From Lentibacillus salicampi (GTDB lineage Bacteria; Bacillota; Bacilli; Bacillales; Amphibacillaceae): a stretch of DNA of 47,117 bases. Under the pieces are notes generated by a model. It did not search any database and had not been told where the DNA came from. It saw nothing but the letters and a program-made list of their open reading frames with translations. A program made the translations under genes and the position numbers. The stretch covers positions 1-47,117 of the forward strand of contig NZ_SRHY01000026.1 of the NCBI RefSeq assembly GCF_004565465.1. The letters are read 5' to 3'. The number at the start of each line of letters is the position of its first letter. Within the stretch, counting starts at the first letter, position 1. This document shows, piece after piece, positions 8,280 through 15,994 of this stretch.

Positions 8280-8699
8280 TTATTTGACGGCAAAGGTGAT
8301 TTCCGCTTCACAGGCTATTTCCCCATCGACTGTTGCAACACCTTTCCCTTTGCCAACGGGACCTTTTATCCGAAGAATGTCGACTTCCAATTGCAGTTGG
8401 TCGCCTGGTTTGACCTGCCGTTTGAATCGGCATTTGTCAAGGCCTGCAAGAAAACCGATTTTACCCTGATTTTCTTCAATGCCAAGCACACCAATCGCAC
8501 CGGTCTGGGCCAGTGCTTCCACGATCAGCACACCAGGCATGACCGGATAGTCAGGAAAATGCCCCTGGAAAAATGGCTCATTTGCGGTCACATTTTTCAG
8601 TGCGGCAACCCGCTTGCCTTCTTCTAGTTCGGTCACTTTGTCAACTAACAAAAACGGGTAGCGGTGCGGGATGGTTTGTTTAATTTGGTCGATCTCCAT
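8280..8699 (-). CDS. fabZ: 3-hydroxyacyl-ACP dehydratase FabZ
   Basis: Predicted 139-residue hot-dog-fold enzyme that dehydrates (3R)-hydroxyacyl-ACP to trans-2-enoyl-ACP in type II fatty-acid synthesis. Family motifs are [12 protein letters not shown] near the N-terminus, the catalytic-His loop [21 protein letters not shown] around residues 46-66 (His in GHFP, Glu in VEAL), and a C-terminal strand CEAEITFA. Length is normal. The start ATG follows a GGAGCGATTGC leader. In Bacillus subtilis the orthologue ywpB also lies beside flhP, so the neighbourhood is conserved. Confidence 0.96.
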   Translation of the reverse strand: MEIDQIKQTIPHRYPFLLVDKVTELEEGKRVAALKNVTANEPFFQGHFPDYPVMPGVLIVEALAQTGAIGVLGIEENQGKIGFLAGLDKCRFKRQVKPGDQLQLEVDILRIKGPVGKGKGVATVDGEIACEAEITFAVK

Positions 8700-8996
8700 G
8701 CAATCGCTCCTTTACGATATGTATATGATTTTCATTATAACAGAAATTCAGGTGGTATCGGGATTAAAAAGAAGAGCTGTGATGGTGGCTTTTTTGCTAT
8801 CACGCTCATGTTTGGAGGATTATGACTGTATGGCGGTTTGTTCCGTACATGACTTGAAGATCGTGCTCACGTTCCCATGTTCCATGTCTGCCATAAAAAA
8901 TAAAAGCTGTGCGATTCGCATTCACTCACACTTTAATGAATAACGTATAATTCTGGACGCTACAATAAACATGCCCGGTAGCCAGTGGACATGCAT

Positions 8997-9383
8997 TTAT
9001 TCTTTTTTCACGACGATATCGATAATATGCTGCCATGTTTCCCATTTCAATGCATCTGTTGGATTGCCGCCTCCCATGACACCATAACCAACCATCAAGC
9101 CTGCTGCCAGTGCAACTGCCGAAATAGCCAGAACAACAATAATCCGTAGCCAGATTGGAAAAATACGGCGGCGGGGTTTTTTCCTTTTCCGCTTTTCCTG
9201 TTTACGGTCTTTCTTTTGTTCTTTCCTTGTTGTTTTGTCCGTTGACGTTTCCTGCTGCTTTTTCTGCTTTTGCTCTTTGCGGGTCACCTTGTCCGAATTC
9301 TTTTCCTGCTGCAGTTCTTGTTCCTGCTCTTCCGTTTGGCTGTGCTGTCCGGTCACCGCTTTTTCTTTCTGTTGTGTTGGCAT
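8997..9383 (-). CDS. EpuA-like protein ('DNA-directed RNA polymerase subunit beta' family, PF11772 type)
   Basis: Predicted 128-residue protein with two parts. Residues 1-70 are a highly charged, Gln/Glu/Lys-rich probable coiled coil or disordered tail with a repeated (K/T)TRKEQKK motif, ending in a poly-basic RKRKKPRRR. Residues about 75-128 hold one transmembrane helix (WLRIIVVLAISAVALAAGL) followed by GYGVMGGGNPTDALKWETWQHIIDIV, the pattern of small Bacillales membrane proteins annotated as RNA polymerase subunit beta or EpuA, always found beside the flagellar rod genes. The ATG at 9383 follows AAGGAG; the longer frame to 9434 lacks a ribosome site. Despite the database name it is not an RNA polymerase core subunit. 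Confidence 0.8.
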   Translation of the reverse strand: MPTQQKEKAVTGQHSQTEEQEQELQQEKNSDKVTRKEQKQKKQQETSTDKTTRKEQKKDRKQEKRKRKKPRRRIFPIWLRIIVVLAISAVALAAGLMVGYGVMGGGNPTDALKWETWQHIIDIVVKKE

Positions 9384-9596
9384 GGCTTGTTTCTCCTTAT
9401 ATCTGTTGTTGCTTGTGAAGTCCTGATGGCTCATGAATGCCTGAACCCATTTGTAAAGACCCGTTTCCCGCCAAACGACGACGGATAACTGTCCCGAGTC
9501 GTTCAGGTCTCGGGAGGCATTGGCGATATTCGTGGCGTTCTTAGCCTTTATTCCCTAATATCCGTGGAAAAAACACCCACTGACTGCCGTTTCACT

Positions 9597-10427
9597 CTAC
9601 CGCAGCTGATTGACGAGCCCCATCATTTGGTCTGTCATGGAGATCGTTCTGGCGTTAAACTGATATGACCGCTGCGTGTTGATCATGTCGGTCATCTGCT
9701 GCGCAAGATCCACATTCGATTGTTCCAGCGCACCACTTTGCAACGCATCCGTATTAGCTTCAGCCGGCTGTATGATATCGGCAATATCATATCCTAACTC
9801 TTCCAGGTCTGGGAGGCGGAATGCATTATCCCCGGTTGTTTCCAGCAATTCTGGCTGAATAGCTTCCGAGATTGCCAGACTCCCAGCATTTTCATTTACA
9901 TTACCACGCTGAACCGAAATTTGTCCATTTGGCTGAATGGTTATGTCATCAAAACCGTCTGCTATGATGATTGGTCCATCTTCTCCCAACACTGGGTAAC
10001 CGTCCTTCGTCGTGAGCATGACATCCTGATCATCGTTAACAGGGGTTATGTAAAAGGACCCGTCTCGTGTATACCGTGGTTCCGTGACCCCATTTTCGGT
10101 TACCTGAATTTCAAACAGATGATTTTCTTCCAATAGGGCGGTGTCAAGTGCACGGTCTGTTTCCTGGATCGAACCCGGCCTCAGATCAACGTTCACCGAT
10201 CCAAGCTTAGCACCTGAGCCAACCCGCACACCATCCGGGGTCAGGCGCCCTTCAGCATTAGCAGGGTCTGTCATGTTGTCGATTTGCTGAAACAGCAGTG
10301 AGGAAAAATCCGCCTGCCGCGTTTTGTACCCGGTTGTCTGGCTGTTCGCCATGTTATTGCCGACAATATCCAATTTATTTTGCAGCTGGTTCATCGTTAC
10401 AGCCGCCTGAATCATTGTTCGTGACAT
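9597..10427 (-). CDS. flhP: Flagellar basal-body rod-type protein FlhP (FlgG family)
   Basis: Predicted 276-residue distal-rod-like protein. It has the N-terminal flagellar rod/hook signature (MSRTMIQAAVTMNQLQNKLDIVGNNMANSQTTGYK region; note the NNMANSQTTGYK box), a variable central domain with DGSF and DGYPVLG motifs, and the C-terminal helix ending NARTISMTDQMMGLVNQLR. Such proteins assemble axially outside the membrane after type III export, so no cleaved signal is expected. It lies ten bases downstream of the paralogous flhO, in the mbl-flhO-flhP order known from Bacillus subtilis. Confidence 0.92.
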   Translation of the reverse strand: MSRTMIQAAVTMNQLQNKLDIVGNNMANSQTTGYKTRQADFSSLLFQQIDNMTDPANAEGRLTPDGVRVGSGAKLGSVNVDLRPGSIQETDRALDTALLEENHLFEIQVTENGVTEPRYTRDGSFYITPVNDDQDVMLTTKDGYPVLGEDGPIIIADGFDDITIQPNGQISVQRGNVNENAGSLAISEAIQPELLETTGDNAFRLPDLEELGYDIADIIQPAEANTDALQSGALEQSNVDLAQQMTDMINTQRSYQFNARTISMTDQMMGLVNQLR

Positions 10428-10437
10428 CCAACCCCTC

Positions 10438-11241
10438 CTAGCCTAATCGGGCAATTTCACTAACGGCTTTGCCCATGCTTTCGTCGTAAGCCTTCAGCAC
10501 ACGTTGGTTCGTTTCAAACATCCGATACGATTCCATCATTTGCGTCATGGACTGGGCTGCATCTGTATTCGACCGTTCCAGGACGCCCTGCCTGACAGTA
10601 AATGTAACTCCGACGGGCACTGGTCCGGCTTCCCCGTTGTACAGGCCATTTCCTTCCTTGGAAAATTGGTTGACATTTTCAGTATATGCGATGCCGAGCG
10701 GAATATTTCTCCCTGACATCTGTAAAATACCATCCTCAGTGACTGTGAATTCCATGCCATCTGTCTGAATCGGGTCACCTGCATCATCCAGCACGTAGTA
10801 ACCCTGCGTTGTCGTGAGGAAGCCCTGTCCGTCCACGGTGAAATTGCCATTCCGGGTGTAGCGCGCTTCACCATCGGCATTTTGCACAGCAAAGAAAAGA
10901 CCGCCCGTCTCATCCGGCATCTCACCGTTAACCAGCGCCATATCAGTAGGGATGCCTGTTTCCCGGACGTCACCCTGGCCATAATCCGGGATGTTTTCGT
11001 GGACATACACACCCGTGTTCAGCGGACCAATCGGATTCTGCCTTGGAAAATTCAATCCTCGTTCAGTCGGGACATTGGTTTTACCCATTTGGTCCATCAA
11101 CAGTTCAGGAAAAGCGCGCAATGCAGGCTGGTCTGCTTTGTAACCAGGTGTCTGCGCATTTGTTATATTATTGGATAAAGCCTCCTGCTGTCGCTGCTGT
11201 GCAATCATTCCGCTGGCAGCTGTGTAAAATCCCCTCAACAA
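10438..11241 (-). CDS. flhO: Flagellar basal-body rod-type protein FlhO (FlgF/FlgG family)
   Basis: Predicted 267-residue rod protein. N-terminal signature LRGFYTAASGMIAQQ followed by NNITNAQTPGYKAD, central DG-rich loops (RYTRNGNFTVDGQGFL, TTQGYYVLD), and C-terminal helix beginning EQSNTDAAQ-like (ERSNTDAAQSMTQMMESYRMFETNQRVLKAYDE). Both ends belong to the coiled-coil regions that stack in the rod. It is paired with flhP and follows mbl by about 80 bp. ATG start with a purine-rich GGAGCTGAATC leader. Confidence 0.92.
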   Translation of the reverse strand: MLRGFYTAASGMIAQQRQQEALSNNITNAQTPGYKADQPALRAFPELLMDQMGKTNVPTERGLNFPRQNPIGPLNTGVYVHENIPDYGQGDVRETGIPTDMALVNGEMPDETGGLFFAVQNADGEARYTRNGNFTVDGQGFLTTTQGYYVLDDAGDPIQTDGMEFTVTEDGILQMSGRNIPLGIAYTENVNQFSKEGNGLYNGEAGPVPVGVTFTVRQGVLERSNTDAAQSMTQMMESYRMFETNQRVLKAYDESMGKAVSEIARLG

Positions 11242-11324
11242 TTGATTCAGCTCCTTTATACGATAGGTGGAAAGTCGTGGAATCCCGACGTGTTGTGGCA
11301 GGGGTGCTTCTCAAGCCGCTTTGG

Positions 11325-12326
11325 TTAAACGATCTTTTTCCGCTCGATTTTATCGATATTTTCCAGCATGATTCCCGTCCCTTTAGCAACACAATCCATT
11401 GGCTCTTCAGACAGGAGAACCGGCACTTTCAACTCATCAGCCAGAAGCTGGTCAATCCCGTGTGTCAATGCGCCGCCACCGGTCAGAATCACCCCGCGGT
11501 CAATGATGTCCGCTGACAATTCTGGCGGCGTTTGCTCCAGCACCTGTTTAGCAGCCTGAACAATCATGGCAGCCGACTCCTGCAGTGCCTTTTCGATTTC
11601 TTCTGAGTAAACCGTGATCGTCCTTGGCAGACCGCTCACCATATCCCGCCCGCGAATTTCCATCTGCTCGTGGCGCGAATCTTTCCAAACTGTCGCAACA
11701 TTAATCTTGATCGCTTCAGCCGTCCGTTCACCGATCAGCATTTTGTATTCTTTTTTGATGTATTGCAAGATTTCCACATCAAATTTATCCCCCGCCATTT
11801 TGACGGATTGCGCTGTCACGATATTGCCCATCGATAGCACCGCCACATCCGTTGTACCACCACCGATGTCCACGACCATATTCCCGCTCGGCTGGTAAAT
11901 TTCCATACCGGCCCCAACTGCCGCCACTTTCGGCTCTTCCTCCAAGTAAACCTTTTTACCGCCAGATTTTTCAGCCGCTTCCTTAATCGCCTTTTGCTCG
12001 ACTTTCGTAATGTTTGTCGGACAGCAAATCAGCATTTTCGGTTTAGATAGAAATCCCTTCACATTTATTTTCTCAATAAAATGCCGCAGCATCGCTTCCG
12101 TCATATCAAAATCCGCAATCACACCGTCTTTCAACGGGCGAATCGCTTCAATGTTTCCCGGCGTCCGCCCTACCATGCGGCGTGCAGCTTCCCCAACCTC
12201 AAGCACACGGCCGGAACTCTTATCAATCGCCACAACAGACGGTTCATTCAAAACAATTCCTTTTCCTTTCACATGGATCAACACGTTAGCCGTTCCAAGG
12301 TCGATCCCGATATCTCTCGAAAACAT
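11325..12326 (-). CDS. mbl: MreB-like cell-shape protein Mbl
   Basis: Predicted 333-residue bacterial actin that forms membrane-associated filaments guiding sidewall peptidoglycan synthesis. The actin nucleotide-binding motifs are all present: phosphate 1 DLGTANVLIH (about residue 8), phosphate 2 DIGGGTTDVAVLS (about 160), and adenosine motif GVILTGGGAL (about 280). MFSRDIGIDLGTAN at the N-terminus and position between spoIIID and flhO identify Mbl rather than MreB or MreBH. Length is normal. ATG start at 12326 follows AGGGAGG. Confidence 0.96.
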   Translation of the reverse strand: MFSRDIGIDLGTANVLIHVKGKGIVLNEPSVVAIDKSSGRVLEVGEAARRMVGRTPGNIEAIRPLKDGVIADFDMTEAMLRHFIEKINVKGFLSKPKMLICCPTNITKVEQKAIKEAAEKSGGKKVYLEEEPKVAAVGAGMEIYQPSGNMVVDIGGGTTDVAVLSMGNIVTAQSVKMAGDKFDVEILQYIKKEYKMLIGERTAEAIKINVATVWKDSRHEQMEIRGRDMVSGLPRTITVYSEEIEKALQESAAMIVQAAKQVLEQTPPELSADIIDRGVILTGGGALTHGIDQLLADELKVPVLLSEEPMDCVAKGTGIMLENIDKIERKKIV

Positions 12327-12476
12327 TCATTAGGTCCTCCCTGCTATCAAATACTTCCCCGCATCCATACGTAAACATACTACTACTAATATTATATTTT
12401 ACCACAAAATACAACATATAACTGCTATTTCCGAAAAAAAGATTAGGGAAAATTCACTACGCCTGAAGCTGGGGAT

Positions 12477-13016
12477 GACCACTGATGTTGGGGGGTCTAT
12501 CGTCGATGTCGAGGCTCCTGTCGTTGATATTCGTGCTTCTACCGTTGATGCTGGCACTCTCACCGTTGATATTCGCGCTCCCACCGTTGATGCTGGCTCC
12601 TCCACCGTTGATATTCGCGCTCCCACCGCTGATGCTGGCACCTCCACCGTTGAAGTTGGTGCTCCCACCGGTGATATTGGTGCTCCTGCCGTTGATGCTG
12701 GTGCTTCCACCGTTGATGCCGGCACCTCCTCCGTTGATGTTGGTGCTTCTACCGTTGATGTTGGCACCTCCACCATTGATGTTCGCGCTCCCACCGTTGA
12801 TGCTGGCTCCTCCACCGTTGAAGTTGGTGCTCCTGCCGTTGATGCTGGCTCCTCCACCATTGATGTTCGCGCTCCCACCGCTGATGCTGGCTCCTCCTCC
12901 GTTGATGTTCGCGCTCCCACCGTTGATGCTGGCTCCTCCTCCGTTGATGTTCGCGCCCCCACCGCTGATGCTGGCACCTCCTCCGTTGATGTTCGCGCCC
13001 CCACCGTTGATACTCA
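12477..13016. repeat. 21-bp tandem array F (TVD family), 26 copies
   Basis: Fills most of the 790-bp gap between the divergent genes mbl and the NERD gene. The GAT core of the unit occurs at 12484 and then every 21 bp to 13009, 26 copies without a single indel. Typical units are ACCGTTGATGCTGGCTCCTCC and ACCGTTGATGTTCGCGCTCCC, roughly alternating. Because the period is divisible by three, long ORFs exist on both strands (Asn-Gly-Gly-rich on minus, Thr-Val-Asp-rich on plus), but none has a ribosome site. Confidence 0.93.
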
Positions 13017-13117
13017 ATATTTTTTTGAAATATTTATGATTTAAAGCAGGAATTTGACTGACCATGTCGAAATATAATCTTTGAGAAAGAAAATATGTAT
13101 AAAGGAGTGTTTCATTT

Positions 13118-14161
13118 TTGTTCCCGACCATTATAAAACATCGAAAAAAGCCGCACGAGCTACTGGCTTACGAGGCGCTATTCAGGCGTATTTTGGAACA
13201 CTATCGGCAACATGAAGCCATCGTTTCGGAGTACAAGCGCGTAAAGGCAGGTTACGACGGTGAGAGGAATGTTGACTACAAACTTTCCACCTATCCACAA
13301 AAAAATTTCTTCGTTTTTCAAGGCATCCGTCTGCAAAACCCTCCATTTCCTTTTCAAATTGATACGCTCATTCTGACTGAAAAAATGATCTATATTCTCG
13401 AAGTTAAAAATCAGAAAGGGGTATTTCAATACGACTCAGAACAGCAACAACTAACGCAAATAGTTGATGGAGAGGTGAAATCCTACAAAGACCCAATTCT
13501 ACAAGCCGAAGCGCAAAAAACACATTTGCAAGGATGGCTGGCGCGGCATGGCGTTTTCAATATGCCAATTGAAACCCTTGTCGTCATCGCTTACCCGTCA
13601 ACCGTCATTGAAAATATCACGAAGGACCCGGAAGTTTATAAAAAAATCATTCATAACGAAAGCCTCCACGAGCACCTCAACAGGCTCAACAACCGTTATA
13701 CAGAAAACATACTTACCAGTGCGCATTTAAAAAAATTGTGCCAGGCGCTATTGAATGAGGATACGCCACTCCGGACAGACATCTTGCAGCAACATAATAT
13801 AGGATGGCAGCATATGATAAAAGGGATTCCTTGTGAAAAGTGCTATCAATATCCGATGGAGCGCTTGAATAAAAAATGGCAATGTCCTAAATGTTCTGCT
13901 GTCAGTTCCAAAGCTCATGAACGGGTTATTCTCGACCACTTGCTTCTTCATAGTACCACGATCACAAATCGGCAATGCCGTGAAATTCTTCAAGTTGATT
14001 CACCAGGGACCGCATATCTCTTAATGAAATCGATGAACCTTTCAAGGTCCGGTAAAAATAGCGCCAGGGTATATTATTCACCCTTAGTAAATGAATTTCC
14101 TCAAAGTTCCAACATTCCGATCAAGTTTAAAAATAATTTTGCAAAACAAAGCCTGGACTGA
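13118..14161 (+). CDS. NERD-domain (nuclease-related) protein
   Basis: Predicted 347-residue protein. Residues about 38-150 fit the NERD domain, a PD-(D/E)XK-like nuclease fold: KAGYDGERNVDYKL, then FQIDTLILT and YILEVKNQKG supply the D and ExK catalytic pattern. A later part carries a zinc-ribbon pattern CEKC...CPKC (about residues 239-258) and a helical C-terminus. The start is a TTG at 13118 with AAAGGAG about ten bases upstream and a TATAAT-like box at 13073-13078. It is on the plus strand, against all neighbours, in a gap between mbl and spoIIID that is normally empty in Bacillus, and is flanked on both sides by 21-bp arrays of the same family, suggesting an inserted accessory gene. Biological role of NERD proteins is poorly known. 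Confidence 0.85.
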   Translation: MFPTIIKHRKKPHELLAYEALFRRILEHYRQHEAIVSEYKRVKAGYDGERNVDYKLSTYPQKNFFVFQGIRLQNPPFPFQIDTLILTEKMIYILEVKNQKGVFQYDSEQQQLTQIVDGEVKSYKDPILQAEAQKTHLQGWLARHGVFNMPIETLVVIAYPSTVIENITKDPEVYKKIIHNESLHEHLNRLNNRYTENILTSAHLKKLCQALLNEDTPLRTDILQQHNIGWQHMIKGIPCEKCYQYPMERLNKKWQCPKCSAVSSKAHERVILDHLLLHSTTITNRQCREILQVDSPGTAYLLMKSMNLSRSGKNSARVYYSPLVNEFPQSSNIPIKFKNNFAKQSLD

Positions 14162-14181
14162 AAGATATTCTCACAACCAAG

Positions 14182-14204
14182 GAAGGGGATACTCTCTCCC
14201 CTTC
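14182..14204 (+). terminator. Stem-loop after the NERD gene
   Basis: GAAGGGGA / TCCCCTTC hairpin 20 bases after the stop codon; only a weak T-rich tail (TTCTGTTAATATTT). Confidence 0.55.
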
Positions 14205-14221
14205 TGTTAATATTTACGCGC

Positions 14222-14580
14222 TTCCACCTTTGATACCTTCGCCCCTAACGTTGATGTGCACGCTTCTACCATTGATACAACCACCTCTGCCACTGATGTT
14301 CACGCCCCCACCGTTGATGTTCGCACTCCCACCGTTGATGCTGGCTCCTCCACCGTTGATGTGCACGCTCCCACCGTTGATGTTCGCGCTTCTACCATTG
14401 ATACAACCACCTCTGCCACTGATGTTCACGCCCCCACCGTTGATGTTCGCGCCCCCGCCGGTGATGCTGGCTCCTCCACCGTTGATGCTCGCGCTCCCAC
14501 CGTTGATACCACCCCCCCACCATTGATATCATCGCTCCTACCGTCGATGCCCGCGCCTCTACCGTTGATGTTTCTATGCT
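14222..14580. repeat. 21-bp tandem array G (TVD family), 17 copies
   Basis: GAT cores at 14232 and every 21 bp to 14505 (14 copies), then after one 1-base deletion at 14525, 14546 and 14567. Units are the same family and orientation as array F upstream of the NERD gene, with an internal duplication of a multi-unit block (the run from about 14262 recurs at about 14388). Confidence 0.9.
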
Positions 14581-14611
14581 CGCCTGTTCGCCGACGTCCA
14601 CATCACCCCCA

Positions 14612-14640
14612 AAAACCCGGCCACACGTGGGCCGGGTTTT
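14612..14640 (-). terminator. Terminator, probably of the spoIIID transcript
   Basis: AAAACCCGGCC / GGCCGGGTTTT stem; the minus-strand side continues into five T, the plus-strand side into four T. Confidence 0.75.
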
Positions 14641-14649
14641 CAATATAAG

Positions 14650-14850
14650 TAATACCTCCTTGTTCAATAGCTTCGTTGGTTAGTGGGTGTCACCTCCTAT
14701 GAAGTACCTGTTTGTACGATACGCAGGCTTACGATTAAAGCAGGCTTCGTTTATGCAGTACCCCACCTCCTTGTGAAGATGACTTGTTTCGGTATCAACT
14801 GCACCTCCCATAATGCAGATTGTGGTAATGCGGTGATACCACCTCCTTTA
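14650..14850 (-). other. Cluster of five Shine-Dalgarno-like motifs in regular spacing, no clear gene
   Basis: On the minus strand AGGAGGT-type motifs (plus-strand ACCTCC) lie at 14654, 14692, 14765, 14803 and 14841, with spacings of 38, 73, 38 and 38 nt, between spoIIID and its terminator. Flanking bases are partly repeated, so this may be a degenerate tandem repeat of about 38 bp. A 43-codon minus-strand frame (14680-14811, starting MGGAVDTET, two Cys) is present but its start has no motif at a usable distance. Several copies also form small GGTG/CACC hairpins. Function unknown. Confidence 0.5.
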
Positions 14851-14875
14851 GTGCTCGTCAGTCGTGGAAAATCAC

Positions 14876-15160
14876 TCATCCTACTGGCTTGAAGGTGGTG
14901 TCTTCTGTCCTATTATCTTCTCTGTATTTGTTTCGGGTTGCTTCGCCTCCACGAAGATGGCGGATTGATTTGTGATAGTCGAGTACGTCTTTGACCTGGT
15001 TGTAGAGTTCGGGATGTATTTCCGGCAAGCGTTCTGTTAAATCTTTGTGGACTGTGCTTTTGGAGACACCAAATTCCTTGGCTATCAATCGGACAGTTTT
15101 CCTCGTCTCCACGACATATTTACCTATCCTGATTGTCCTTTCTTTGATGTAATCGTGCAC
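14876..15160 (-). CDS. spoIIID: Sporulation transcriptional regulator SpoIIID
   Basis: Predicted 94-residue DNA-binding protein of the mother-cell sporulation programme that modulates sigma-E genes and helps switch on sigma-K. Residues about 20-45 form the helix-turn-helix (TVRLIAKEFGVSKSTVHKDLTERLP), and the basic C-terminal part SIRHLRGGEATRNKYRED matches the second DNA contact region of the family. The start is GTG at 15160 with GGAGG eight bases upstream, as in Bacillus subtilis where the protein also begins MHDYIKERTI. It is followed by an unusual spacer and a terminator before the NERD/array region that separates it from mbl. Confidence 0.97.
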   Translation of the reverse strand: MHDYIKERTIRIGKYVVETRKTVRLIAKEFGVSKSTVHKDLTERLPEIHPELYNQVKDVLDYHKSIRHLRGGEATRNKYREDNRTEDTTFKPVG

Positions 15161-15216
15161 ACCGTTCGCCTCCCTAAGTTGGATATTTCCGAGGTGTGGT
15201 TTGAGACAAGGTGATA

Positions 15217-15440
15217 CAATGGACGCTGTTCACTTATCTTTTGGACAATTATTGTGTGCAGCTCTGGTTGTGTTTTCTTTATTGGATCAACTGTGGAAAA
15301 ACCCCTTCACATATGACGTTTGTATGTATTGGATTAAAAATCGGATGGCTGGATGGAAAGCTACACAAGCTCTCACCTCAGACTTTTCTGAATGCTTGGT
15401 TTGTAATATTTTATTAACGGACAGCGTGGATTATGATTAA
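15217..15440 (+). CDS. Doubtful small ORF, hydrophobic N-terminus
   Basis: A 74-codon frame starting ATG with AAGGTGA five bases upstream; the product would have a hydrophobic stretch LLCAALVVFSLL and three Cys. No family is recognised. Otherwise the interval 15161-15540 upstream of spoIIID holds nothing I can support. It may be chance. Confidence 0.2.
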
Positions 15441-15540
15441 AATTACATGTTCGGGGAAATGGGGACAAGATGTATTTTTAGTCTGTTGCAAAAAAATGGC
15501 TTTTCGATGCTCATTGCAAAATCGGCTTATACACAAAAAA

Positions 15541-15587
15541 TCCCGAAATCCTCAGGCAGCTCTTGTGCCTTTGGAAATACTTCGGGA
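15541..15587 (-). terminator. Terminator of the aimR-like/peptide operon
   Basis: TCCCGAA / TTCGGGA outer stem with an inner imperfect stem (CCTCAGGCA / TGTGCCTTTGG) and six T immediately after it on the minus strand. Confidence 0.75.
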
Positions 15588-15648
15588 GTCACTCGATTTT
15601 TTATTTACTTTGAGATATAATAAAAATGAAAACAGGGATAGGCTTTGA

Positions 15649-15680
15649 AGCTGTTTGCACACAGCTACGTAAATTGTCAA
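15649..15680 (-). promoter_or_regulatory. Possible promoter/operator between peptide gene and terminator
   Basis: On the minus strand a perfect TTGACA (15680-15675) is followed by the palindrome AGCTGT-N6-ACAGCT (15666-15649) about where a -10 element would be. No good -10 is seen at 17 bp. The position corresponds to that of the regulated aimX promoter in phage arbitrium loci. Confidence 0.35.
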
Positions 15681-15773
15681 TACAGAAAACCAATATACTG
15701 CCGGACTTGAGGGAATATCTTTTGCAAACTCATCCGGACTTTGAATCTTTTTAGTTATGAAACCCGACTGTCA

Positions 15774-15905
15774 TTACAGCATATCACCGGTATCCGGATC
15801 ATAATTCATTCCCGGTTGATCTGCGGGTGACCCCGTTGAGCCAATTGGCAAAACACCTAACAGTAATGTTGCAGCGACTCCTAAAGAAACAATAAATTTT
15901 TTCAA
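15774..15905 (-). CDS. Candidate AimP-like secreted signalling pro-peptide
   Basis: A 43-codon gene starting TTG at 15905 with GAGGAG seven bases upstream. The product begins MKKFIVSLGVAATLLLGVLP, a classical Sec signal with Lys-Lys and a hydrophobic core, then a short polar tail ending MNYDPDTGDML. Length, signal and location 90 bp downstream of an AimR-family receptor on the same strand match arbitrium AimP pro-peptides, in which the last six residues or so are released outside and re-imported by the oligopeptide permease. The exact mature peptide is not known; a C-terminal hexapeptide would be DTGDML, which differs from the Gly-Ala ending of Bacillus phage peptides. The gene is too short for ordinary ORF calling. 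It is bracketed by an inverted repeat. Confidence 0.65.
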   Translation of the reverse strand: MKKFIVSLGVAATLLLGVLPIGSTGSPADQPGMNYDPDTGDML

Positions 15906-15994
15906 TTGTAAGCTCCTCTCCGTGTAATTTTAAAAGCCTTCCCTGTTTTCATATCAAACAAATTGGCAGAAATGGTGCTCTCAATCCAGCGTAT

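Larger units (their letters stand above)
15626..15952. repeat. 20-bp inverted repeat flanking the peptide gene
   Basis: Left arm 15626-15646 (ATGAAAACAGGGATAGGCTTT) restated in short: core AACAGGGATAGGCTTT; right arm 15933-15952, core AAAGCCTTCCCTGTT. The arms are complementary over about 20 bp with one extra base in the left arm. They bracket the whole secreted-peptide gene and could be paired operators, a long RNA stem or the ends of a small mobile unit. Confidence 0.6.

Noticed and set aside
8671..8943. A 90-codon plus-strand ORF upstream of fabZ.
   Set aside because: It begins inside fabZ, lacks a ribosome site and has no recognisable protein character.
12399..13131. Long ORFs of 184-224 codons on both strands (Asn-Gly-Gly-rich, Thr-Val-Asp-rich, Pro-Leu-rich).
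   Set aside because: They arise because a 21-bp repeat without stop codons keeps several frames open at once. None has a ribosome site, and one starts inside the NERD gene.
14827..14850. T-box-like GGTGGTAtcACCGC on the minus strand.
   Set aside because: The exact GGTGG(T/A)ACCGCG sequence is broken by an insertion, there is no specifier stem, and no aminoacyl-tRNA-synthetase or amino-acid gene follows.
15433..15648. A 71-codon plus-strand ORF across the terminator region.
   Set aside because: It runs through the stem-loop at 15541-15587 and one arm of the inverted repeat, with no convincing start signal.
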